A stretch of DNA of 64,000 bases from JAYZDF01 sp036337945. GTDB lineage: Bacteria > Myxococcota > Kuafuiibacteriia > Kuafuiibacteriales > Kuafuiibacteriaceae. The notes beneath the pieces were generated by a model. It was not told the origin of the DNA and did not search any database. It saw only the letters and a program-made list of their open reading frames with translations. Below are positions 8,711 through 17,482 of this stretch, one piece after another (position 1 is the stretch's first letter; each line of letters begins with the position of its first letter). The stretch spans positions 1-64,000 of the forward strand of contig JAYZDF010000029.1 of assembly GCA_036337945.1 (NCBI GenBank), read 5' to 3'. The position numbers and the translations under genes are program-made.

Positions 8711-11119
8711 TTATCGGTGAAAAACTCTCGCACCGATCAGAGGATAGCCCGGTGCTTTTAGCGGTGATTTCGGGTTTCTGGGCTCAAAAATAACATTAGG
8801 AGCCAGACGTAGCGGTGTTAGAGCTGGCAAGGTTCGCTGCGGAACTCCATACAGTCGCTCATATACTCGTTGGCGGCCTAACACCTTTCGAACGTAGGTT
8901 TTTGTCTCCTTTACAGGAATTTCCTCCACCATCTCATCCGGAGACGGCGTGAGCCCTACCCCTACAGTTCTTCTCTTTTGACCAGCGACCTTCCTGACTC
9001 GGTTCATCATCCAGCTGCTCACAGCACCCGGCCCCGCATTATAGGCCGCGAGCGCGAGGACCTCGCTTCCTCCATAAAGATTCAGCAATGACTTTAGATA
9101 TGAGGCTCCTAAGCGAACATTGAAAAGCGGGTCCTTAACGAGCCTTTGGGCAGAGACTCTCCTGATTCCAAGCTTCCGAGCTACCGCCTTAGCCGTTGGC
9201 AGTATCAATTGAGCGAGACCATACGCATTCTGTGATGAAACAGCCGTCGATCTGAAATTACTTTCGGTGCGCACCAATGCGAAAAGCAGCGACGTTCGTA
9301 CACCAAATTCTTTAGCAGCCCGCCTAATTTCGGTCTCAAACTTCAGAGGGTGTGCCTGACGCGCCGCCGTGGCCACGACCGCTTGCCCCAGAGTAGCAGG
9401 ATATTCTCTCGCAAATTCTTCGCGAACGTATCGAGCCTGAAGGCGAAGGTTGAGGGCCTCATAGAATTTCGCCATCGTCTCAAGTGTCGCAGCGGAGAGT
9501 CGCTTTCGCTTACTACGGGCTTTTTGTTCAAACAAGGTCAGCGCTTTACGAGCACGAGCTCGTAAACCAAGCCGAATAAATTCCTCTACTCTCACAAGTT
9601 CTTGTGGGATCTCATTTTCTCGAGCAGAGACTTTCGCTGATATTGTGCTTGAGAAAGTACCAACCGGACGAGAAGGTTCGACTTGAATGAGTAGATCGGA
9701 TGCTAGACTGGCATAAAAACTGAGTGGCCGTTCCGTCACAAGTCGGGAAAAATGTACTTTTGCATCATCAATCATTCCTAAACTGGCTTCCGTACGACCT
9801 AGCCAATACAGGGAAGCTGCGTGCATTTCCTCAGGAAGAGCGAGCTTCGTAAGGCTCGAAAAGAAAGGCCTAGCCTCATCATACTTACCCTGGCGAAAGC
9901 GGACCCATGCGAGCCCCCAGAGACATTTAGAACGAAAAACTGTCGCCGGATTCTTGAGTAACAAATCCCGATATCGTTTTTCTGCTTCTTCGTGCTTTCT
10001 GTTTGCCAACAAAACCTCACCTGCTAAAAACAAAGCCTCTTCCGACTCGGGTAGTTCAGGGAAACGGTCCGCCACTGTTGCAAACAACTTCGCTGCCGAG
10101 CTCACCTGACCGAGCAATTTATGGCAACGGCCCTGTGCCAGCCCAGCTAAAGCCCGAACCTTGGTCGCAGTCACTGGCGCCAAATTTTGCGCCCGCATAT
10201 AGTGCCCTATCGCATTGCGATAAGCGCCGCTCATCTCCGCCAAGCGACCCCTGGCATAGGCAATTTCAGCCGTCAGTGATGTCTGGAGTCGCTGTTTAGC
10301 ACTCGTTTCTTCAACTAACCTGAATGCTTTCCCCAGACGCTGATCCTTTTCGATGATTTTTGCTAACTTCAAGACAACTTCAATCTCAGGCTTTGACAAT
10401 AAAGGTTTACCATCCAGTTTGAGTTGTGGAATCCTTTGAAGCGATCGAACAGATAATGAACCTCGTGGTCGCTCTCGCCACAATTCGCGATAAAGTTTCA
10501 TTGCACCATACGGGTCGCCTGTTCGATATCTGGCTTCTGCTAGATAATATTTTAGTTCACGGGAACTAAGGTTCCCGCTGCGCAAGTATTCTTCAAGCCA
10601 TGGTCTTAGTTTTGCGAATGCTGTTGATTCGTAAAGGGCCCGACCACGAAAGATATTACTCGCTCCTCCTCTAGGTCCTAAAGGGTCCACCTGAGCAAAT
10701 ATTTTCGCCGCTTCTAATTTACTGCCCCAGCGATACAAAGACAGGGCACGATAATACAGGTGATCGTCTCTCAACACTGGATAGGTTTTTAGCAAGGACC
10801 CGAAGACCTCACTCGCTTCTTCATAATCACCATTCTGTAGCAGAGCTAATCCAAGCAAATAATTCGCTTGCTCCGCGGCCTGAGACTTATCTTTTTTCGC
10901 TAGGGCTGCTTTGAGACGCTTGATTGCACCTTGTGTATTTCCTGTGACCAACATCCGCTGCGCGACCTCAAATGGAGTCTGTCGAAAATACTTTTGCTTC
11001 ACATCCTGTGCAAAAAGCTCTGCTGGTTGCAAAAGAAAACTCGCGGCAAAAACAAGAGTGATCGTTTTAGAAAGCTTTTGCTTCCACACTCGAAGCATTA
11101 GACCAGATGGTGTCATCAT
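8711..11119 (-). CDS. Soluble lytic murein transglycosylase with TPR-like repeats
   Basis: 802 residues. A signal peptide (KTITLVFAASFLLQPAELFAQ) sends it to the periplasm. Residues about 40-560 are helical TPR-like repeats (for example EEASEVFGSLLKTYP). The C-terminal SLT domain (about 600-720) has the catalytic glutamate in LVRTESNFRS, then AYGLAQLILPTA and the conserved AYNAGPGAV. The enzyme would cleave peptidoglycan between MurNAc and GlcNAc, forming 1,6-anhydro ends. Architecture matches Slt70-type enzymes but is longer (E. coli Slt is about 645 residues). The start overlaps the stop of the upstream secreted TPR gene (ATGATG), so the pair is coupled and both products are predicted to be periplasmic. 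Confidence 0.93.
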   Translation of the reverse strand: MMTPSGLMLRVWKQKLSKTITLVFAASFLLQPAELFAQDVKQKYFRQTPFEVAQRMLVTGNTQGAIKRLKAALAKKDKSQAAEQANYLLGLALLQNGDYEEASEVFGSLLKTYPVLRDDHLYYRALSLYRWGSKLEAAKIFAQVDPLGPRGGASNIFRGRALYESTAFAKLRPWLEEYLRSGNLSSRELKYYLAEARYRTGDPYGAMKLYRELWRERPRGSLSVRSLQRIPQLKLDGKPLLSKPEIEVVLKLAKIIEKDQRLGKAFRLVEETSAKQRLQTSLTAEIAYARGRLAEMSGAYRNAIGHYMRAQNLAPVTATKVRALAGLAQGRCHKLLGQVSSAAKLFATVADRFPELPESEEALFLAGEVLLANRKHEEAEKRYRDLLLKNPATVFRSKCLWGLAWVRFRQGKYDEARPFFSSLTKLALPEEMHAASLYWLGRTEASLGMIDDAKVHFSRLVTERPLSFYASLASDLLIQVEPSRPVGTFSSTISAKVSARENEIPQELVRVEEFIRLGLRARARKALTLFEQKARSKRKRLSAATLETMAKFYEALNLRLQARYVREEFAREYPATLGQAVVATAARQAHPLKFETEIRRAAKEFGVRTSLLFALVRTESNFRSTAVSSQNAYGLAQLILPTAKAVARKLGIRRVSAQRLVKDPLFNVRLGASYLKSLLNLYGGSEVLALAAYNAGPGAVSSWMMNRVRKVAGQKRRTVGVGLTPSPDEMVEEIPVKETKTYVRKVLGRQRVYERLYGVPQRTLPALTPLRLAPNVIFEPRNPKSPLKAPGYPLIGARVFHR

Positions 11120-13041
11120 TTCATGCTGTTTAATGCCGCTTCGTAGGTCTTGTTAAGGGCGTCTTTCCTGTTCAGCAGTTTTTCGATTTGTTTCGAAACG
11201 TGTTCTTTTCGTACCCAATAGGTATCTAGAACACCTACTCTGGCTCGCATCACACCGTCTTTGAAACCAGCCAGCATTCGTTCAAGAGCATCTTTCGAGA
11301 TTTTCTTTCCGAGAGTGTTCACCTCCCTCTCGAGTGTTCGGATCTCGATGGTCGCCCTTTCATTTTTTTCCCGGATTTGCCGAACTTTGCCAGCAATTTT
11401 GCTTTGCACTCGGTTTTCCATATCATCCAGTTTTTTCATCTCGGCCACAGTGATTGCAGCCCAATCCTTGAGGCGACGCTCAAGACTCAAACTATACTCC
11501 AGCTCTTTTTGATGCGAACCTTGCGACTTTGCAAAGGACTGTTCACTGTCTCCAAGATGCTTTCTCAAGTCCATTGACATGTCCGCAGCATGCCCTTGAA
11601 GGTGCTGAATGTCGCGTAAAAGGATCCTGAAGTGCTGCCGACGGATAACGATATCTGGAAATACGTCACCATCTTCCAAACGCAATTCAACCTGCCGTAT
11701 CGCTTCGTCGAAAACCTTCACTGTCTCAGCCGCCGATTTTGTCACAGAGTTCAAGCGATAAAGCTGACTAATATCCGCGTCCCATAAATCACCAAAAAAG
11801 ATTGGCGGACCCGGAGAAGCGTGGTCACCGTCAACGACAGCATTTCGCTCCATAGAACCAAAAAGGAACTGCATTGGGTCTTTGATGTTTTCGATGGTTT
11901 CGCGCGCGATTCGTTCTAGCCGAAGCATCTCGCTTTCAAGGTTTTCGTACTCCTCGACCGAATCAACATATTGGCCCAAATGAGCCAACAGTGACGCCTG
12001 TAATACAACGAGGTCAATACTTCGCTTCCCGCCGACACCAAGTTCTTTCGCGCATTCGATATTGAGTAAAGCGCCTCGCTTTCGTTTTCGCTCCAAATTG
12101 AGGAACGCCATTTCATAGCAAACCTGGCCATACAGGTCCGACTCGACCGTCACCGTTTTATAGGCTTTGGCCGCCTCTGCTAAAGCGCCTCTTTCGTAAC
12201 GAAGTCGGCCTGTAGCAAGGCTCGCCAACTCCCGTACACTTTGCTCCATCTTTTGCGTGCTTTCCGCGGTCGCATACGCCGGAATCGGCCACTTCATGAT
12301 AGCTTGGAACCAACGTTCCGCATTTTGAAGGTCGCCGCTTTCTATGAAACTAACACCCACAAGATAGGCAGCTCGAGAGCCATACGGGCTTGAAGAAGAA
12401 ATTTTAGACAACATAGTTCGAGCCTGCTTATGCTCTCCGTTCTTCGTCAAAGCGTAGGCGATCTCGTAAATCGACGAATCATCTAGTCCTTCAGTCCCAT
12501 CTCGTTTTGCTTGCTTCCTGCGCTTCGACCAAAGTTCAAAAGTGCTAAGTCTTTGGCTCAACAACTCGGTTCGTCTGGCACCGCGAAACCAACGAGCTCC
12601 GGCTTCCGCCATTTGCTCTGGACTGCCGCCCAGTCTGAGCGCCTCTTCCGCATAAGTCATCGCACCAATATGCTTATCCGAAGTCTCGAGTAGCTCGGAG
12701 GCCATGAGAAGCGCATCTACATATTGAGGGAGGGTTTTAAATTCATCCTCGTTGAGGCGTGACATCAAGATTGATAATGCACGCTTCGGATTGTTCATCG
12801 ACTTTTCAATACCCGCCGTTCCTAGGGCCCGTCGGTACTCTTCGGGAGAAGTCTTACGCTCTACATTGATCGGGCGCGAGCGAAGATAAGCAAGCGTCTT
12901 GTAAATACGGCGTGCCGAGCTGTCCAACTCGTTAAGAGGCAAACTCACATCATGCGCAGAAGCATCTCTGCTCGCATGAAATGAAAACAGGCAACATAAC
13001 AAAAATGCAGCGAGCAGAAATTTTGGACGAAAAGAATTCAA
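11116..13041 (-). CDS. Secreted TPR and coiled-coil protein, partner gene of the transglycosylase
   Basis: The frame is open from a GTG at 13164, but a TTG at 13041 is the better start: it follows a GAGG site and begins directly with a signal peptide (NSFRPKFLLAAFLLCCLFSF, cleavage near DASA). The mature protein has TPR-like helical repeats (YVDALLMASELLE, YLVGVSFIESGDLQNAERWF) followed by a long charged coiled coil towards the C-terminus (REKNERATIEIRTLEREVNT). It overlaps the lytic transglycosylase by 4 bases, suggesting a joint role in the cell envelope, for example as a scaffold for peptidoglycan turnover. No named family was recognised. Confidence 0.8.
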   Translation of the reverse strand: MNSFRPKFLLAAFLLCCLFSFHASRDASAHDVSLPLNELDSSARRIYKTLAYLRSRPINVERKTSPEEYRRALGTAGIEKSMNNPKRALSILMSRLNEDEFKTLPQYVDALLMASELLETSDKHIGAMTYAEEALRLGGSPEQMAEAGARWFRGARRTELLSQRLSTFELWSKRRKQAKRDGTEGLDDSSIYEIAYALTKNGEHKQARTMLSKISSSSPYGSRAAYLVGVSFIESGDLQNAERWFQAIMKWPIPAYATAESTQKMEQSVRELASLATGRLRYERGALAEAAKAYKTVTVESDLYGQVCYEMAFLNLERKRKRGALLNIECAKELGVGGKRSIDLVVLQASLLAHLGQYVDSVEEYENLESEMLRLERIARETIENIKDPMQFLFGSMERNAVVDGDHASPGPPIFFGDLWDADISQLYRLNSVTKSAAETVKVFDEAIRQVELRLEDGDVFPDIVIRRQHFRILLRDIQHLQGHAADMSMDLRKHLGDSEQSFAKSQGSHQKELEYSLSLERRLKDWAAITVAEMKKLDDMENRVQSKIAGKVRQIREKNERATIEIRTLEREVNTLGKKISKDALERMLAGFKDGVMRARVGVLDTYWVRKEHVSKQIEKLLNRKDALNKTYEAALNSMK

Positions 13042-13211
13042 AGCATCCTCGAGAAGACCTGAAAGTACCTTACCAACTAATTCGAAGCTTACCCTTATTC
13101 GCGGTGAAAGCGAATAAAGACTGAATACGACTTTCAACAAATTCGAAGACGCACGGGTTAACACCTAATCATCTAAAGCATTATAAACTATAGAAAATTT
13201 TGTCGTGGGGT

Positions 13212-13239
13212 TTGACGCGACATCAGGTTTTTCGATAAA
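13212..13239 (+). promoter_or_regulatory. Candidate sigma-70 promoter upstream of parC
   Basis: TTGACG at 13212-13217 and an AT-rich GATAAA at 13234-13239 are separated by 16 bases. The -10-like element ends only 2 bases before the parC ATG, and no Shine-Dalgarno is visible, so the transcript would be leaderless or the true promoter lies further upstream (TATAAA at about 13180 is another candidate). Confidence 0.3.
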
Positions 13240-13241
13240 TC

Positions 13242-15560
13242 ATGACTGAACAAATGGATAACTCATTCCAAGACGTCGATCTCAGCGACGAAGCACAGCG
13301 TCTGTATCTCAGCTACGCACTCAGTGTCATTACCTCACGCGCATTACCAGATGTCCGAGATGGGCTGAAACCTGTCCAACGCCGAATCTTGTACGCAATG
13401 CAAAACAGTCTCCGGCTCAATCCGGATTCTAAGCCGAAAAAATGTGCACGCATCGTTGGTGACGTGATGGGGCAATTCCATCCTCACGGGGACTCCGCAA
13501 TCTACGAAGCCCTCGTCAGAATGGCACAAGATTGGGTTCTCCGTTCACCTCTCGTTTTTGGGTATGGGAATTTTGGTTCTCTAGACGGCGACTCTGCCGC
13601 AGCCATGCGATATACGGAAGCCAAACTTCAAAAGCTCGCTATGGAGCTCTTGATAGAGATCCCGAAAAACACCGTTGAGTTCCGTCCAAATTACGACGGA
13701 ACAAGATTCGAGCCCGTTGTACTCCCAGCCCGTTTCCCAAACTTACTTGTCAATGGTTCACAGGGCATCGCCGTTGGAATGGCAACCAGCATACCTCCAC
13801 ATAATCTCGGAGAAGTAATCACAGCCTGCATCTCGCTGATAGACGATAATAGTCTGTCCGTCCGCCAACTTTTGAAACATGTCAGAGGTCCCGATTTCCC
13901 AACGGGTGGCGAGTTACTATGCAACACAGATGATCTCGATAAAATTTATTCTCAGGGACAAGGTTCTGTTCCAGTGCGTGCGGAATGGAAACCCGACGAA
14001 AAGAAAAACCAGATCATCATCACATCGGTGCCGTACGGTCCTGAAAAACGGACTCTTATCGAAAAAATTGCGGACGTCATCATTCAAAAGAAACTTCAAG
14101 CGCTTGTTGATGTTCGAGACGAATCCACTGACAAAGTACGTATCGTCCTGACTTATAAGAAGGGGGCCAATCCAGAACTGATCATGGCGTACCTCTTCAA
14201 AAATACACCTCTTCAGTCAAACATCCAGATGAACCTAACTTGCCTCGTTCCAAGTGGAACCGGAGGCGTTCCCGGGCCTCAGAGACTGAGCCTAAAGGAG
14301 ATTTTACAGCAGTTTCTAGATTACCGCTTCGAGGTTGTCACAAGGCGGCTACAATTCGACCTCGATAAGATTAACGCTCGGCTTCATATTCTCGACGGTT
14401 TCCTCACAGTCTTCGATGCACTGGACGAAATCATCCGAATCATTCGTAAAAGCGATGGTAAAGCTGATGCCGCGGCCAAGATCATGAAGCGGTTCAAATT
14501 GGACGAGGACCAGACTGATGCGATACTTGAGCTCAAACTCTACCGTCTCGCTAAACTCGAAATTCTCGTTATTCAGGAAGAAGCCGATAAAAAGAGAGCC
14601 GAAGCAAAACGGCTGAACGCATTACTCAAAAGCCCTGCAAAACGATGGAAACTGATAAAGACTGAACTCACCGAAATCTACGATGAGTACGCGGACGTGA
14701 GGAGAACTCGAATTGTTCGTAGCCAAGCGAAAGAGCCAGAGTTCACAGCGGAAGACTTCATCGTAGATGGCGATGCGACAGTAATTGTTACGTCTCAAGG
14801 TTGGGTCAAGAGACAACAAACCGTCAAAGACCTGAGCACAACACGCATCCGTGAAGGCGACAGCGTCTTGGCGTGTGAAGCAGGTTCTCTAAAATCATCC
14901 ATTGCCTTCTTCTCTAGTCAAGGTTCTTGTTACGTTGGGCGCATTGCCGACATTACTCAGACCACTGGATACGGAGATCCAATCCAAAAGATGTTCAAAC
15001 TATCCGATGGCGAAAAACTTGCGGGTGCTCTTGCGTTTGACCCGCGACTCTTAGAAGTTCCGCCTCCCACTGAGGGCGTCGAAGAGCCTGAAGGTCCCTA
15101 TGCTGTCGCCATCACCCGCAAGGGAATGGCGCTGCGGTTTTCATTACGAAACCACCGAGATCCGTCCACCCGCAACGGTCGCAAGTTTGCCCGGCTAAAG
15201 CCTGATGATGAAGTCATCGCCGTCTTGCCCTGCGATGGTCTGCAATACGTCATGGCCGCAGCAGATGACGGACACGCCATTGCAGTTGCAATCGAAGACA
15301 TCCCGCTGCTTAGCGGAGCGGGGAAAGGCAACATGCTTATAAAGCTTGCTCCTGATGCCAATTTGATCGGTGCGATTGGAGGGGCATCAGTGCGAGACGC
15401 GAAACTCGTAATGTACACCCCAGGCGGGCGAAAACACGAACGAGGAGTCGAGGCGCTTCTTACAACGCGAGGTGGTCGAGGCAAAGCCGTTGTGAAGAGA
15501 AACGGTTTTGACGCAATGGACATTCCGGTCCCAGAAATCCCTGTTTTGGAGAGCGAATAA
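13242..15560 (+). CDS. parC: DNA topoisomerase IV subunit A
   Basis: 772 residues; the DNA-cleaving subunit of topoisomerase IV, which decatenates and relaxes DNA with ParE. The catalytic tyrosine is Tyr124 in AAMRYTEAKL. The quinolone-pocket loop is HPHGDSAIYEA with Ser85 and Glu89, the residues equivalent to E. coli ParC Ser80/Glu84, i.e. wild type. The C-terminal domain has GyrA-like blades but no GyrA box, and the gene sits directly before parE, so ParC fits better than GyrA. An odd point is FGYGNFGSLDGD where most relatives have DGQGNFG or DGHGNFG. parE begins 3 bases after the stop. Confidence 0.92.
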   Translation: MTEQMDNSFQDVDLSDEAQRLYLSYALSVITSRALPDVRDGLKPVQRRILYAMQNSLRLNPDSKPKKCARIVGDVMGQFHPHGDSAIYEALVRMAQDWVLRSPLVFGYGNFGSLDGDSAAAMRYTEAKLQKLAMELLIEIPKNTVEFRPNYDGTRFEPVVLPARFPNLLVNGSQGIAVGMATSIPPHNLGEVITACISLIDDNSLSVRQLLKHVRGPDFPTGGELLCNTDDLDKIYSQGQGSVPVRAEWKPDEKKNQIIITSVPYGPEKRTLIEKIADVIIQKKLQALVDVRDESTDKVRIVLTYKKGANPELIMAYLFKNTPLQSNIQMNLTCLVPSGTGGVPGPQRLSLKEILQQFLDYRFEVVTRRLQFDLDKINARLHILDGFLTVFDALDEIIRIIRKSDGKADAAAKIMKRFKLDEDQTDAILELKLYRLAKLEILVIQEEADKKRAEAKRLNALLKSPAKRWKLIKTELTEIYDEYADVRRTRIVRSQAKEPEFTAEDFIVDGDATVIVTSQGWVKRQQTVKDLSTTRIREGDSVLACEAGSLKSSIAFFSSQGSCYVGRIADITQTTGYGDPIQKMFKLSDGEKLAGALAFDPRLLEVPPPTEGVEEPEGPYAVAITRKGMALRFSLRNHRDPSTRNGRKFARLKPDDEVIAVLPCDGLQYVMAAADDGHAIAVAIEDIPLLSGAGKGNMLIKLAPDANLIGAIGGASVRDAKLVMYTPGGRKHERGVEALLTTRGGRGKAVVKRNGFDAMDIPVPEIPVLESE

Positions 15561-15563
15561 TCA

Positions 15564-17480
15564 ATGGCAACCAAAAAGAATAATTATTCAGCAAACGACA
15601 TCCGAGTTCTTGAAGGTCTTGAACCCGTAAGGCTCAGACCAGGTATGTATATTGGTGGCACCGACAGCCATGGCTACCATCACTTACTTCGAGAGATTTT
15701 AGACAACTCTATCGACGAAGTTATCAACGGACACGCCACGTGGATTGAAGTTAACCTCGATGATGACTACCGGGGTGTCACAATTTCAGACAATGGCCGC
15801 GGTATCCCCGTCGAAACAATGAAAAAATACAAGAAGCCTGCTGTTGAAGTCATCCTGACTACGCTCCACGCGGGTGGAAAATTCGACGGCAAGAATTACG
15901 ATGTTTCAGGTGGTCTGCACGGTGTTGGTAGCTCCGTGGTGAATGCCCTTTCCGAGGACATGACGGTTCATATCTTCAGAAACGGCTTCGAATGGAAGCA
16001 GCAATATTCCAAAGGGAAAGTGAAGACCAAGCTAAAGAAGATGTCGAAAACTCGAAAGCACGGGACAAGCATTCATTTCCGTCCTGACCCTTCGGTCTTC
16101 GGCATGGTCGCACGCTTTGACCCTAAAAAAGTCAAAGAACTTCTCGACGCCAAAGCTTACCTCCAAAGTAATCTCACAATTCACTATCAAGATCCACGGG
16201 CTGGAGAAGACCTGACATTTCATCACCCTGGCGGACTCGAAGAATACTTACCTCACATCTTGGTCGACAAGAACAAACAGCAAGTTCACGAAGGCCATTT
16301 CTTTTTGGACCGGGAAGATTACCCACGAACGCAAATCATCATGTCTTGGACGACTGGGACAGATGAAACCATCCGCAGCTACGCCAACGGTGTTAGGACA
16401 ACCGACGGTGGTTCGCACGAAAATGGTCTGAAACAAGCAATCGTCAAAGCCATTCGTAGCTACATGGATGCCAAAAAACGAAAACCGAAGGGGGTGACTG
16501 TGACGGCTGATGACATCCGTGAGGGGCTCGTTGCGATCTTGTCGGTGTACATCAAAGAGCCGCAGTTTCAGGGCCAAACGAAAGGAAGACTTAACAACCC
16601 AGAGGCTCAGGCCTTGGTCGAAGGTGCCATACGCCCTACCCTTGAGGATTGGTTGCTTCACAACGGTTCTGTCGCAGATGCAATATGCGATCGAATCGAA
16701 CTGGCCGCACGTGCAAGGACGGCATCAAGAGATGCTGCCAAAGACGTAAAACGTAAGAGCGCGGTCTCTCATCGTCTGAACCTGCCGGGCAAACTTGCAG
16801 ACTGCTCGAGCACAAATCCCAGTCAGTCAGAACTCTTTATCGTAGAGGGCGACTCCGCGGGTGGCTCGGCGAAGCAGGCAAGAGATAGAAAAACACAAGC
16901 CATCTTGCCCTTGCGTGGAAAGGTTCTCAATACAGAACAAGCATCCCTCAAAAAAGTAATGGACAACAAAGAACTGAGTAATATCGTATCGGCCCTCGGC
17001 TGCGGTATCGGACCAAAGTTTGATAAGTCAAAACTAAGGTATGATCGTGTTTTCTTACTGATGGATGCGGACTCAGACGGCCACCACATTACTACGCTGC
17101 TTCTCACTTTTTTCTATAAGCACATGCCTGACCTGATCAGAGACGGACATATCTTCTTGGCACAGCCGCCTCTATTTCGCATCGACGCTGGGAAAGATAC
17201 GCACTGGGCGCTCACAGAGGAAGATCGAGATGAGATCATTGGAGGCCTTGCAAAGAACGTGAAACCTGAGATCAGCCGCTTCAAAGGCCTTGGCGAAATG
17301 CCTGCGGAAGACTTGAAGGCAACGACGCTTGATAAAAATCGCCGCAAAGCTTTGCGCGTCCACCTCGACGCCGAGACGGCCACCACCATTCAACACCTTA
17401 TGGGTAAAGACGCGTCAAAACGCTACACTTTCATTATGGAGAACGCGGAATATACGTCTGCTGAAGAACTCGATATCTAA
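15564..17480 (+). CDS. parE: DNA topoisomerase IV subunit B
   Basis: 638 residues, the ATPase subunit partnering ParC. The GHKL ATP site shows EILDNSIDEVINGHA, DNGRGIPVE and GGLHGVGSSVVNALS; the TOPRIM domain shows LFIVEGDSAGGSAKQARDR and the metal-binding MDADSDGHH; the C-terminus has RFKGLGEMPAEDL. Length matches ParE (E. coli 630) rather than the longer GyrB of enterobacteria. It starts 3 bases after parC, in the same operon, and ends 2 bases from the convergent lipoprotein gene. Confidence 0.93.
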   Translation: MATKKNNYSANDIRVLEGLEPVRLRPGMYIGGTDSHGYHHLLREILDNSIDEVINGHATWIEVNLDDDYRGVTISDNGRGIPVETMKKYKKPAVEVILTTLHAGGKFDGKNYDVSGGLHGVGSSVVNALSEDMTVHIFRNGFEWKQQYSKGKVKTKLKKMSKTRKHGTSIHFRPDPSVFGMVARFDPKKVKELLDAKAYLQSNLTIHYQDPRAGEDLTFHHPGGLEEYLPHILVDKNKQQVHEGHFFLDREDYPRTQIIMSWTTGTDETIRSYANGVRTTDGGSHENGLKQAIVKAIRSYMDAKKRKPKGVTVTADDIREGLVAILSVYIKEPQFQGQTKGRLNNPEAQALVEGAIRPTLEDWLLHNGSVADAICDRIELAARARTASRDAAKDVKRKSAVSHRLNLPGKLADCSSTNPSQSELFIVEGDSAGGSAKQARDRKTQAILPLRGKVLNTEQASLKKVMDNKELSNIVSALGCGIGPKFDKSKLRYDRVFLLMDADSDGHHITTLLLTFFYKHMPDLIRDGHIFLAQPPLFRIDAGKDTHWALTEEDRDEIIGGLAKNVKPEISRFKGLGEMPAEDLKATTLDKNRRKALRVHLDAETATTIQHLMGKDASKRYTFIMENAEYTSAEELDI

Positions 17481-17482
17481 TC

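Noticed and set aside
15098..15574. Minus-strand frame of 158 codons opposite the end of parC
   Set aside because: Low-complexity Ser/Pro/Arg composition and exact overlap with conserved parC sequence.
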